The position numbers and the translations under genes are program-made. Shown in pieces: positions 48,565-59,885 of a DNA stretch of 64,000 nt (position 1 is the first letter of the stretch; each line of letters begins with the position of its first letter). This stretch comes from Branchiostoma floridae (Eukaryota; Chordata; Leptocardii; Amphioxiformes; Branchiostomatidae), in contig NC_049987.1 in assembly GCF_000003815.2 (NCBI RefSeq), positions 8,695,100 through 8,759,099 on the forward strand, in the 5' to 3' direction. The notes beneath the pieces were generated by a model, which searched no databases, had not been told where the DNA came from, and saw nothing but the letters and a program-made list of their open reading frames with translations.

Positions 48565-51500
48565 TTACTGTCTTGCAAAATCCTACATTTTTACCGAACT
48601 AAAAGCCTCATCGACATTAAACTAAACATAGAAGTTTGTCCAAACTCATTTCAAGTGTACTATAATGTCAACGCGTCGTACTTCAAGTGACAAATTTAAC
48701 AGACAGCAAGGCGTAATAACGTCAGAGTGCCATAAAGTTGACATATGCGGTCATATGGAAGCCAGAGCGGGTTTCAACCATTTTAATCGCATTAATAGCT
48801 TCATCGACAATAAACTAAACATACAACTTCAACCAAACTCTTTTCAATTACACCGGTGTGTCTACGCTACGTACTCAAAGTGACAAATTTAACAGACATC
48901 AATGCGTAATGACGTCAGGGTACAATAAAGTTGACATATGCGGTCAGAAGGAAGTCAGGCCGGGTTTTCCATGCTATTGACCTAATTGAAAATTCATATA
49001 CAATACACTAAACATACAACTTCAACCAACCCCCTTCTGTTTACACCGGAGTGTCTCCGCTACGTATTACTAGTCTCAAATTTAACAGACATCGCGGCGT
49101 AATGATGTCAGAGTGCCATAAAATTGACATATGCGGTCAGAAGAAAGTCAGGGCGGGTTTTCCACTGTTTTGACCTAATTCAAAAAGTCATAGACAATAA
49201 ACTAAACATAAAACTTCGACCAAACTCTTTTAAAGTACACCGGCGTGTCTATGCCACGTACTCAAGGTGACAAATTTAACAGACATCAATGCGTAATGAC
49301 GTCGGGATACCATAAAGTTGACAAGGAAATCATGGCGGGTTTTCCACTGTTCTGACCTAATTCAAAAAGTCATAGAGTGATAGACAATAAACTAAACATA
49401 AAACTTCGACCAAACTCTTTTTCATTACACCGGTGTGTCTACGCTACGTATTCAAAGTGACAAATTTAACAGACATCAATACATGTACGTAATGACGTCA
49501 GGGTACCATAAAGTTGACATATGCGCTCAGAAGGAAGTCAGGGCGGCTTTTCCACTGTTTTGACCTAGTTCATAAAGCCATTGACAATAAACTAAACATA
49601 CAACTTCGACCAAACTCTTTTTCATTACACCGGTGTGTCTACGCCACGTACTCAAAGTGACAAATTTAACAGACATTAATGCGTAATGACGTCAGGGTAC
49701 CATAAAGTTGACAAGGAAATTATGGCGGGTTTTCCACTGTTTTGACCTAATTGAAAGGGTCACTGACAATAAAGTAAACATACAACTTGGACCGAACTCT
49801 TTCCATTTACACCGGTGTGTTGACGCTACGTACTCAAAGTGACAAATTTAACAGACATCAATGCGTAATGACGTTAGTATACCATAAAGTTGACAAGGAA
49901 ATCATGGCGGGTTTTGTTTTGACCTAACTGAAAGGGTCATTGACAATAAAGCAAACATACAACTTGGACCGAACTCTTTTAGATTACACCAGTGTGTCTA
50001 CGCCACGTACTCAAAGTGACAAATTTAACAGACATCAATGCGTAATGACGTCAGGGTACCATAAAGTTGACATATGCGCTCAGAAAGAGGTCATGGCGGG
50101 GTTTCCATCGTTTTGACCTAATTGAAAGTGTCATTGACAATAAAGTAAACATACAACTTCGACCAAACTCTTTCCATTTACACCGGGGTGTTGACGCTAC
50201 GTACTCAAAGTGACAAATTTAACAGACATCAATACGTTATGACGTCAGGGTATCATAAAGTTGACATATGCGCTCAGAAGGAAGTCAGGGCGGCTTTTCC
50301 ACTGTTTTGACCTAGTTCATAAAGCCATAGACAATAAACTAAACATACAACTTCGACCAAACTCTTTTTCATTACAGCGGTGTGTCTACGCCACGTACTC
50401 AAAGTGACAAATTTAACAGGCATTAATACATGTACGTAATGACGTCAGGGTACCATAAAGTTGACATATGCGCTCAGAAGGAAGTCAGGGCGGCTTTTCC
50501 ACTGTTTTGACCTAGTTCATAAAGCCATAGACAATAAACTAAACATACAACTTCGACCAAACTCTTTTTCATTACACCGGTGTGTCTACGCTACGTACTC
50601 AAAGTGACAAATTTAACAGACATCAATACGTAATGACGTCAGGGTATCATAAAGTTGACATATGCGCTCAGAATGAAGTCAGGGCGGCTTTTCCACTGTT
50701 TTGACCTAGTTCATAAAGCCATAGACAATAAACTAAACATACAACTTCGACCAAACTCTTTTTCATTACACCGGGGTGTCTACGCTACGTACTCAAAGTG
50801 ACAAATTTAACAGACATCAATACGTAATGACGTCAGGGTATCATAGAGTTGACATATGCGCTCAGAATGAAGTCAGGGCGGCTTTTCCACTGTTTTGACC
50901 TAGTTCATAAAGCCATAGACAATAAACTAAACATACAACTTCGACCAAACTCTTTTTCATTACACCGGTGTGTCTACGCCACGTACTCAAAGTGACAAAT
51001 TTAACAGGCATTAATACCTGTACGTGATGACGTCAGGGTACCATAAAGTTGACATATGCGCTCAGAAGGAAGTCAGGGCGGCTTTTCCACTGTTTTGACC
51101 TAGTTCATAAAGCCATAGACAATAAACTAAACATACAACTTCGACCAAACTCTTTTTCATTACACCGGTGTGTCTACGCTACGTACTCAAAGTGACAAAT
51201 TTAACAGACATCAATACGTAATGACGTCAGGGTATCATAAAGTTGACATATGCGCTCAGAAGGAAGTCAGGGCGGCTTTTCCACTGTTTTGACCTAGTTC
51301 ATAAAGCCATAGACAATAAACTAAACATACAACTTCGACCAAACTCTTTTTCATTACACCGGAGTGTCTACGCTACGTACTCAAAGTGACAAATTTAACA
51401 GACATCAATACGTAATGACGTCAGGGTATCATAAAGTTGACATATGCGCTCAGAATGAAGTCAGGGCGGCTTTTCCACTGTTTTGACCTAGTTCATAAAG

Positions 51501-51636
51501 CCATAGACAATAAACTAGACATACGACTTCGACCAAACTCTTTTTCATGTACACCGGTGTGTCTACGCTACGTACTCATAGTGACAAATTTAACAGACAT
51601 CAATACGTAATGACGGCAGGGTATCATAAAGTTGAC
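48565..51636. repeat. 194-bp satellite array, 16 units before the gap
   Basis: Units recur at CACCGGTGTGTCTACGCTAC (for example 50575, 50769, 50963, 51163, 51357, 51552), 194 or 200 bp apart. Each contains GACAAATTTAACAGACATCA, a TGACGTCA-like site, CATAAAGTTGACATATGCG, CCACTGTTTTGACCTA and GACAATAAACTAAACATACA. Left units (48.6-49.9 kb) are diverged and have deletions; right units (50.2-51.6 kb) are nearly identical. A 6-bp longer variant with GGCATTAATAC appears at 50407 and 50993, three units apart. Confidence 0.95.
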
Positions 51637-52000
51637 NNNNNNNNNNNNNNNNNNNNNNNNNNNNNNNNNNNNNNNNNNNNNNNNNNNNNNNNNNNNNNNN
51701 NNNNNNNNNNNNNNNNNNNNNNNNNNNNNNNNNNNNNNNNNNNNNNNNNNNNNNNNNNNNNNNNNNNNNNNNNNNNNNNNNNNNNNNNNNNNNNNNNNNN
51801 NNNNNNNNNNNNNNNNNNNNNNNNNNNNNNNNNNNNNNNNNNNNNNNNNNNNNNNNNNNNNNNNNNNNNNNNNNNNNNNNNNNNNNNNNNNNNNNNNNNN
51901 NNNNNNNNNNNNNNNNNNNNNNNNNNNNNNNNNNNNNNNNNNNNNNNNNNNNNNNNNNNNNNNNNNNNNNNNNNNNNNNNNNNNNNNNNNNNNNNNNNNN
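51637..52000. other. Assembly gap (364 N)
   Basis: The gap lies in the satellite; the number of missing units is therefore uncertain. Confidence 0.99.
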
Positions 52001-52063
52001 GGCCTACTCTCCCCGGCCTGTCCTCCCATATGGCTGGCACCGGGAGCGCTCCTTACCCAGATG

Positions 52064-52071
52064 CTTTATGG
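52064..52071. repeat. Right target-site duplication CTTTATGG
   Basis: Matches 48259-48266 in direct orientation. Confidence 0.5.
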
Positions 52072-52656
52072 ATGCACTCTGGAAGCGCCACCTGGTAGAA
52101 TAGTACGGAACTCCAGCATTTTAAACTAAAATACAGGCTCAGATTTCTTTGTTTATGGTAGTAGTTTTCTGTTATGTCACTGTAACTGCATTAGACCATA
52201 TAAGGCTTAGACGTTCGTGATATGCATCCTTGATTATGTGTATTGAAAGGCCTTGCCCAATGGCCGCTTCCATGAAGTATTTGATCGGCAAGTCAGCGGA
52301 TAGATCTAGATTTAAGTGTAACGTTATAAGTGTATTGCCTATATTTTTATTTTTCCTAACCATCAAACATATTCCTAATGCAACGAGACAAACCTTTTAT
52401 CGTAAAACATATCTTTTCTTTATCTCTCCATCTCTGCTATAGCTGAAAAGCGAGAAGTTGAATTTATCTATTAATAGTTATTTTCATTTTGAATCTGTTG
52501 ACTGTATATATATTCGACATGTTTTGTTGTGCACTTGTCAATGTGTGTTAAAAACGTGCGATAAAGCTTCATCTTCATTCATTCATTCATTCATGCATTC
52601 ATCCATGTAATGTAACACATACGCGTTTGTAATGTGGTAAATGTTAGTGACTATAT
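52072..52656. other. Unassigned DNA
   Basis: Short (ATTC)n at about 52576-52600; otherwise nothing recognised. Confidence 0.4.
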
Positions 52657-52755
52657 AGCCTGTGTATCATCCTATTTCTACCGGGGTCCTTACAATCGCT
52701 ACCCGTAGCTAGTGTAAGGAGCCCCGGTACAAATAGGATGGCACCCAGGCTAGTT
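52657..52755. mobile_element. Palindromic MITE
   Basis: TAGCCTGTG..ATCCTATTTCTACCGGGG..CCTTACA is mirrored by TGTAAGG..CCCCGGTACAAATAGGAT..CCAGGCTA around a loop of about 15 bp. Confidence 0.75.
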
Positions 52756-53424
52756 AATAGCGACCTTGCAGAGGCGTGTTCCAGGAAGGCCCAATGCGCA
52801 TGACAGCGGACTGGTACAATGACCCCAGTCGGGTCGAGTAGTTTCGACCTTGATCTTTAACGTAACAGCACTGAACAGCGCTGTTGACTTTTCTTTACGA
52901 ATAAATGTTGCAGGTCCTCATGATGCCAATTAAGTCAGGGTACATAAGATACCAACACAAGGGTACGAAGGTTGAATACTAAAGTATATCGCACCCTAAC
53001 AAGGCATGTGGGTAAACTACAAGTATTCTGATGGTTTTGTCGACACGTGTGATTGAAAAAACAAAATTATTCCAGTTTTACACTCAAAGGTGAACCAAAA
53101 TTCTATGTTGTTACCTGAACTGACTTATTCTTGCTTGTGAAGATCAACCTCCTTGTGAAGATTGATGAATGATGCAGAAGTTTTGCCATACCTTATTCCA
53201 ACAGCTGAGTAGTACCACAAGGAGGATGTGTATGCCACTAACACATGTGTCTGTACTGCTACCAAAATACAATGCCGCAATGTGACGTTTTTCTACACCC
53301 GAGGCTTTTTCACATTCTGCAAGAGTCCGAACTGGGTCCACATGTCACCAGCCAAGACCTACATGAGGCCTTGAACTGGCTGCAATGCGAGTACGACAAG
53401 ATATAAAGATGACGATCGTTTTTT
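52756..53424. other. Unassigned DNA
   Basis: Nothing recognised. Confidence 0.4.
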
Positions 53425-53832
53425 TTTCTTGTTATGAGTAAAGAAGATATGACGTTTTGTTTATATCCTATAGTATGTCTCATGAAACATGTTGCGTCCT
53501 CTCGGTCGAGCCACACCTTGGCTAACCCTCCGTGTCATTCTGCACCGCTGAAGCCAAGGATCACGCCCTGTCACTACAGTGTACTCCCCCCTGTGGTTTT
53601 ACGCACTGTCCCACAATTAAATCGTGTTTATTTTTCTTATGAGTCAAGAAAACATGGCGTGTTTGATTAATATCCCATAGTACTATTATGTCTCATGACA
53701 CAAATGAACCGTCCTCTCAGTCTAGCGACACCTTGCCTAACCATTCTGCACCGCTGAAGCCAAGGATCACGCCCTGTCACTACAGTACCCCCCCCCCCCG
53801 TGGTTTTACGCGCTGTTCCACCATTAAATCTC
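53425..53832. repeat. Two-copy tandem duplication, period about 207 bp
   Basis: CATTCTGCACCGCTGAAGCC and the following GATCACGCCCTGTCACTACAG occur at 53536 and 53743; TGTCTCATGA, GTCCTCTC, CACCTTG and GTGGTTTTACGC occur in both copies in the same order. The second copy has a C homopolymer after CACTACAGTA. Confidence 0.9.
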
Positions 53833-55676
53833 AGCGCCAACTGCATGAATTATTCAAGAGGCACGAAAACACTGAATCATCTCCCACAAATCTTCTATGA
53901 CGGTTCCCCTCCTACTAAGCCGCACTCCAATGTTTGCGCATGAAATTCTTGAGATGATTAATGAGGAATTGTTCCTGGGCTACTGTGAAAGGGGTAATGT
54001 TCGAGGGGATTGAGATTCGATGTGGTTTAAAGTTCGCGATGAAGTGGCCATGGCCACCGCGAAGACCACGAAATAAAAATTATCGCGGCCATTCTAGCCT
54101 CTACAGTATATACACCGGATGCAAATATGAAATAGATTACACGACATCTTTTGAAAGCTTAACAGGGTCCTAATGTATCCAAGATGGAAGAGTGTCAGCA
54201 ATGTTAAACCTGACTATCCCCCTAACCAGTTATGTCAAATGTGATTATACCGTATCGTATGTATGGAACTGACTAAGGTAACTGTCAGGTTAGGATCGGC
54301 ACCATAACATTGCTGAAACGCTATCTCAGTTACAATTTTGTTTTGCTTTTTGGTCGATCACTTGTTTGTTTCAGGATAAAGGAAAATATAAAAAAAAGAA
54401 GCAATTACAAGAAGCTATTTTGTTGTCTTCAGAGTGCATGCAGAATCTATTGTCTACCTTGAACCCCTCCCTCCCAGAATATGTTATACTGGTATATCTG
54501 ATGAATGTCAGTGTCCTGTGAGTGACCTTTGGTTTGTTGTGTGGCGAATTAAGTAGGAGTGCCTCGTACACCTGGGTACGGCTGGTTTATTTTGGACTCT
54601 AAGCTATTGTTTTTCTTCTGTGAACTGGGTTCACCTCGATTATGTTCGTCTGACGCCCTTCCGTGACGTCACTGGCGCGTTTCCCCAGTCACCCGTGAGA
54701 GGCTTGGAGTGATTTCAAAACTGGCGCCGAAGTATCGTAAGGATTATGATTTATGGTCCGGTATAGCAGGTACCCGGTCATATCAGGGTCAAATAACCCA
54801 CCTGGGGCCCAGCTGGATTGTTTGCGGAAACGAAAAAGTTGAACGTATGTCAATAAATTTCAAGGTTTTCTGGTACGTTATATTTTTTGGTACGTTTTGT
54901 GCGTGTCTCTGTTGCCTTTCGCATCATACGTTTTGGTCCCCAAAAGTGCCCAGTAAATCCCCTGTGTAAATGTAAACCTAGCGTTAGTTGTGATATCTTT
55001 TACGAAGTAGAAAAACACACCGGTGAGGGAAGTTTGGGTGAAGAGTAATGTAACATATCTCTACCCAAGGAGGTTGAAAAGACTCTTTGCAACCTCCTTG
55101 CTCTACCAAACTACTGACTACGCTGGCGGTAGGGAGAATGCTAATACCGGGCCGCGGGGGAGTTTGAACCTCGCAGGGTTTCATTGAACAGGGCATTGAA
55201 GGAAAATATCAACCTTCCCGTGAAGTGAGTCTCTAATTATTCCAATTATTCCCTTTAAGTTGCCGAATGCAAACGTTACGTCAGAAGGCCTGGTGGAGGC
55301 TATTAGAGTACGTGGTAGCAAACAAATATCAACTACCATGTTTACTACGTGTAGAAGCGAAGTTCACAGGCCGAACGCCTCCAGAACAAGAAGTTACATA
55401 TGACAAGCGACTAGCATGAACATTATCAAGACACTTTCATCAACAACTGACAAATTTTCTACTGCAGATAAAATCAGACTGTTAATAATCTGTTCCTGAT
55501 CGTGTCTAGTCCCAAACAATGGTCTTCTCCACCCGGGGTGAACGTTCACGTCATCGAGCAAATGATGATTGATGACCTGACAGTGCAATTAACAATGAAG
55601 ACCTGACGCTGGTATTCTTCAGAGCAACGATTTCTTTAATCTAAAGCAGCTGAGTTCACACATGCGTACATATTCA
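53833..55676. other. Unassigned DNA
   Basis: Around 54650-54830 the sequence is richer in CG dinucleotides and has CGTGACGTCACTGG and CTGGCGCC, which could suit a promoter, but no gene follows that I recognise. A small hairpin, AAGGAGGTTG..CAACCTCCTT, lies at 55068-55100. Confidence 0.35.
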
Positions 55677-55928
55677 AGTCTGTATGAGATCCGTATGGAA
55701 GTCTTAGTCTCTACCAGGCTCCTCTGGACTCTGGAAAAATGGTCGAAATTGGATATAAATATAGCCAGATAACGTACCAGAGGAGCTAGCTGGTCCCAAA
55801 CCATACTCCTTGACTAGCTAACTCCTCTGGCATGTTATGCATCCATATTTGCCCAATTTCTATTATTCTACCCGCGACCTGTGGAGCCTGGTGGAGGCTA
55901 AGAGAACATTCGGACTTCATACAGACTT
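55677..55928. mobile_element. Palindromic MITE
   Basis: Left AGTCTGTATGAGATCCGTAT and ACCAGGCTCCTCTGG; right end is their inverse (CCTGTGGAGCCTGGTGGAGG, ACTTCATACAGACT). The inner arms CCAGAGGAGCTAGCTGGTCC and CTAGCTAACTCCTCTGG are also complementary. Confidence 0.8.
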
Positions 55929-56409
55929 GCAAAAAGGCGACCAACGAAACATTCCCCATCTAGAATGAAGGGTCACCATATCTTGTAACAGAACAGGTTG
56001 TTGTTGTTGTTGTTGTTTTTTGCTAAGATGAACGAATAAATGAACAAATCACAAAATAGACATGGTGGTGATGCCCACCTGTTGCTCCGTCACTTTAAAA
56101 CACCACCCGTATGTACGCAATGACGTCTGCGGTTAAGCACATGCTGCCCTTGGTAGTTAATATGTGCCGGCAGAGTCTGTTTTGAACCTTTGAACCATGA
56201 GAAGCTCAAATCGGCCCGCAGGCTGCTTCTGATTGAAGTCATGAGAGGTAAGGGTCAGACAAAACATATAGCAGAGCTACAATTCACATCATTTAAATTC
56301 CTAATAGGTTAATACACATATTTTGCACATGCATGGTCAAACTGAAAGCTGTTACATGATTCGAGTCCGTTCGTTTTGGTCGTTTCTGTTATTGTTTGGT
56401 CGTTTCTAT
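55929..56409. other. Short repeats and a retroposon fragment
   Basis: (GTT)n at about 55998-56019 and a fragment at 56186-56232 shared with 20461-20515. Otherwise nothing recognised. Confidence 0.45.
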
Positions 56410-56578
56410 GAAGAGGCCCGTATCCTGTTGAGATCTTTTTTCCCAATTTTTCTGTTGCAGACTCACCTTTCAAATCGACGCAGTTTGCTGACGGTATGCC
56501 GCATTTCATTTAAGTGAGAAATGCCCCAAACCCATAAAGATACAGGACCCATATACAGGCATTATATATGTGCAGTCC

Positions 56579-56658
<80 letters not shown>

Positions 56659-56680
56659 CGGCTCAGCAGGACAAGGGTTA
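56410..56680. repeat. Dispersed repeat containing an expanded (TA)n
   Basis: Same repeat as 36640-37134 without the SINE. The (TA)n run at 56578-56657 (about 40 units) takes the place of TATATATA in the other copy. It ends GCGGCTCAGCAGGACAAGGG against GGGCTCTGCAGGACAA. Confidence 0.8.
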
Positions 56681-56718
56681 AAGGAAGGCAGAGTTGGGGC
56701 TGTGCGTATGTCTGGAGG

Positions 56719-56980
56719 TAAAAGTGGACTCTCACTGCACTTGCGGCACCGGTGCGGCACTGCGGGGTTCGGGGGTTCGTTCACTGCGGCATTGTTTTGT
56801 CACTTTTGCGATTTTTTTAAATTTCGATATTGCGTAATACGTAAAAGTATGACTTAGACAAAATTCAAAATACACAAAAGGGAAGAAAATTCGTTCTTTG
56901 TCTCTGCAATTCGTTGAGTCATCTACGAACTCCACAGTGCCGCACCGGTGCCCCAAGTGCAGTGAGATACCACCTTTTAC
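56719..56980. mobile_element. MITE of the 'GCGGCACTGCGGGGTTCG' family, copy 3
   Basis: Inverted ends TAAAAGTGGACTCTCACTGC and TAAAAGGTGGTATCTCACTG, then CACTTGCGGCACCGGTGCGG on the left and its inverse on the right. TA flanks both ends. The interior shares CGTTCTTTGTC and GCGTAATACGTAAAAGTATG with the copies at 8.1 and 13.8 kb. Confidence 0.85.
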
Positions 56981-57579
56981 TGTTCCAGATAGGCTATGGC
57001 TCTTCTGACGGGATCTCTCGCTGGGGATTTGGGACGACCAGCTGACTGCTTGTGCTTTGTCTGGCTTTGCTTGTGCTTTGGTCTCCGCAGTAGACAAACA
57101 TCTGGCGTATTGGTGTGTTCACCTTCTTCCCGGCCTTGAAGCTGCCTGGAGCGTTGACATTTTCATTTTAACTGTGGAGATATACCCACCATACTCAGTA
57201 GTTCAGGTTACAGAGGAAGACTGGCACAACGCACAAGTCATTTCAAGTCAATGTTTTATTTTCGTAAAGGGAGGGCCATTCTTTGAAAATACGATATTGC
57301 GCGTTTCACATTGTTATCATACTTTCGGGCGACACTGGATGGCTGCATAAAACGTCTGACCGTTTCCCAAATCATATCCAGTTGCACTGCTTTTTGGCAT
57401 ATCTTATTACCTGGATGTCTAACCTTCATCAACAGTTTAAGTAAGTTTTCCAAACGCTGCCCAAGTGCCTGGCATGGTCTGGCATTGTTTAGTCTGTTCT
57501 TGTGCACGAAGGTCACCCTGCTGGGAATACACCAGTCACCTGCATGTTCAGTCAGGTAGAGATGGGTAGAGATGACTAA
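56981..57579. other. Unassigned DNA with a dispersed fragment
   Basis: ACGTCTGACCGTTTCCCAAA and TCATATCCAGTTGC (about 57352-57386) match ACGTTTGACCGTTTCC.. TCATATCCAGTTGC at 31206-31238, indicating a small repeat shared by both places. Confidence 0.45.
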
Positions 57580-58793
57580 AGGCCCCCTCTCACTTGGCGT
57601 GCGGCACGCTTGCGGCATTGCTGCGTTCGTTCACTGCGGCACTGTTGTGTTAATTTCACCGATTTTGTCTTGCACTCACACTGACGTGCGGCACTGTTGC
57701 GTTTCTAGACTAAATGAACATGTTATTGACAATTGCAGCGTTGTCAATTTATCAAAAATCACTGTAAAATGATGAGAATGCCCCAAAATGAGATTTATAA
57801 TGAAAAAGATTTCCCTTATGATAATGAATTATATGATACATATGCTATAAATAACCTTGAAAGACTTTTACTATAAAGGAAATGACCCAAATGAACGGAC
57901 ACGAACCATATACCAGATTTGAATCGATGTGTACGTTTTGCACCATGTAACGTTATGTGTAATTATGTATGTTTATATGTTTATTCACCAATTTTGCAAA
58001 TTTTTAAAATGAAAATGCTTGATATTTCATCCTTTTTTGTATGACGCGGAGTATTTTCATTGTCGGCGGATGGCTTGCCAGCCTATTGATGTCTAAGTCT
58101 ATCATATTTGTAAAAAGTGAGAAAGATATGGCCCATCGGTCCGAATGACTGCAATTTTGTATTTTATCGGCGGCAGGCTACCAGCAATGATTGCAACGTT
58201 ATAACGCAAACGCAAACTCGTTATCATCCAACATAAATAATTTCTATTTGAACGTTGTACGATAATCTTTTTCTCTATATCCGTAGGTTAATCGATAAAC
58301 CAGTTACTTATTTTTTGTTTTCAAGTATAGAATCCATTAAATAAATCAAAAGATGTATTTTTAAGTTAACTCTGAATACGGATACAAGTTAAGTTTTGTG
58401 GAATTCGCAATTTTTTTACTGGATCCAAAACCGCTGTAAAATTATTAGAAATGCATCTAAAATAGTTTTTCGGTAATAAAAGGATGTTAACTTTTGATTC
58501 TTGGTGTAAAATAGGCAAAATATATCCTTGATACTGTTTGGGGCATGGTGGCGGCACTGTGGGGGCATTGTTGGGGCACCGTTGGGGCACTGTTGCGGCA
58601 CTGTTGCGGCATCTTGCCACTTGCGTTATTTTTAAACTTTTTAAAAAACGTCGCGCTTGCAAGCGGCACTTCTAGGTTTGCTTGCGGCACCTCTAGGTTT
58701 GCTTGCGGCACCTCTAGATTCCGTGGGGGTACATCTGCGTTTTCGAACGCAGCAATGCCGCAAGCGTGCCGCACGTCAAGTGAGAGGTGGCCT
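57580..58793. mobile_element. PIF/Harbinger-like non-autonomous element
   Basis: 1,214 bp flanked by TAA on both sides (57577-57579, 58794-58796). Inverted ends of about 50 bp, AGGCCCCCTCTCACTTGGCG then TGCGGCACGCTTGCGGCATT, GCTGCGTTCG, differ at only two positions from the other end. The three-base T-A-A duplication suits the PIF/Harbinger superfamily. The interior has GCGGCACTGTTG motifs and three copies of a 21-bp unit, GCTTGCGGCACCTCTAGGTTT, near 58657-58722. No transposase frame. Its ends share GCGGCAC wording with the smaller MITEs. Confidence 0.85.
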
Positions 58794-59095
58794 TAAGGTC
58801 CCAAACTCTGACTCTATTCTGTGACAATTATCCAGGTATGGCAAACTTGCCAGTTTTATGTTGGAAATGGAACTTGCTTGTTTGTTTGTTATTTGTTTAT
58901 TTACTCATCACACAACATACCAGGTTTGTACTGAAGACAGGCAGATTTGTTTGATCTTAGGGATTTGAAAGTATGGCTGAAAAGTTAAAACAATCCGGTC
59001 TTTCTTGCGGTTTTAGCGCCGTCGCAGTCTCTAGTGGAAAGGGATGTATACTAGTACCATATACGTTTATTTTTTATCAATTTGTGGCGACTAGC
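58794..59095. other. Unassigned DNA
   Basis: Nothing recognised; (TTTG)-like run near 58878. Confidence 0.4.
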
Positions 59096-59165
59096 ATGTA
59101 TCTCCTTACATTATATACATTATATTGTGCCGCCTTACATTATATACATTATATACATGTAAACC
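59096..59165. repeat. Short tandem repeat of TTACATTATATACATTATAT
   Basis: Two imperfect copies separated by GTGCCGCC. Confidence 0.7.
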
Positions 59166-59621
59166 ATCAATATACTTTACTAAGAGGAGGGGCACATCAT
59201 GGCCTATGTGCAGTGTAACAAAAGCTGCCTCCTGGAGAAAACGTGTAAAGGTTAAAATGAATTTTAAGATCAGATTACAGTAACTTGGAATTCTGTTTCA
59301 AAGTCGAGACTGTTTCTAACTGCTTGCTGTACTGCGTTTCAGGGATTGGGATTGTTACAGAGCATCTCCACACGGTGTCACATGATGAGTGAGCATGATT
59401 CTCACTCATCTAGAAATTCTAACGTTCTGAAATAAAGGGACGACCCATTGACATTTTCTTGAACATTGTTTCTGTGGTGACGGTTCCAAACATCACAATA
59501 TTTTCCCTTCGATGTGAACCCCCTCGCGCGTGTACCAGCATATGGTGCTGTCATCACTAGAAATAAAATTATAATGTCATTGACTCACACGCGTGCCTTT
59601 TGAGATCGGTAAAAATCTGTC

Positions 59622-59885
59622 TCTCGCATACACACGCACACACGCACACATTCACCCAATGACACATTTGCACACACACGCGCGCATCCACACCCACAGG
59701 CGCGCACACATGCACGCAAAAATGTACATACGCACACGCACACACACACATGCACACATGCGCGCGCTAACACATACAAAGACACGTACACGTACACGTA
59801 CAAATGTATACACGTACACACAACCGAACGCACACACACACACGCATACACATACAATACACGCACATACATACATACATACGAA
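59622..59885. repeat. (CA)n-rich microsatellite region
   Basis: Impure CACACG, CACATG and CATACA repeats. Open frames in both directions here are low-complexity artefacts. Confidence 0.95.

Larger units (their letters stand above)
48267..52063. mobile_element. Candidate hAT-like non-autonomous element carrying a satellite
   Basis: The left end 48267-48330 and right end 52001-52063 are inverted copies with one indel beyond the first few bases (GGGTAAGGAGCGCTCCCGGT, GCCAGCCATATGG, GGACAGGCCGGGGAGAGTAG). Counting outward from GGGTAAGG, both sides meet the same octamer CTTTATGG (48259-48266 and 52064-52071) after an equal number of bases, as expected of an 8-bp target-site duplication. The right tip starts CA when reversed; the left tip starts GA. 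Eight-bp duplications and CA-starting ends are typical of hAT elements. The outermost five bases match poorly, so the class is tentative. The interior is mostly a 194-bp tandem array and a 364-N gap. Confidence 0.6.

Noticed and set aside
48565-51636. CRISPR-like array of regular repeats
   Set aside because: The whole 194-bp unit is repeated with no unique spacers, in a eukaryotic genome.
51547-52129. Open frames across 51637-52000
   Set aside because: They run through N characters and have no meaning.
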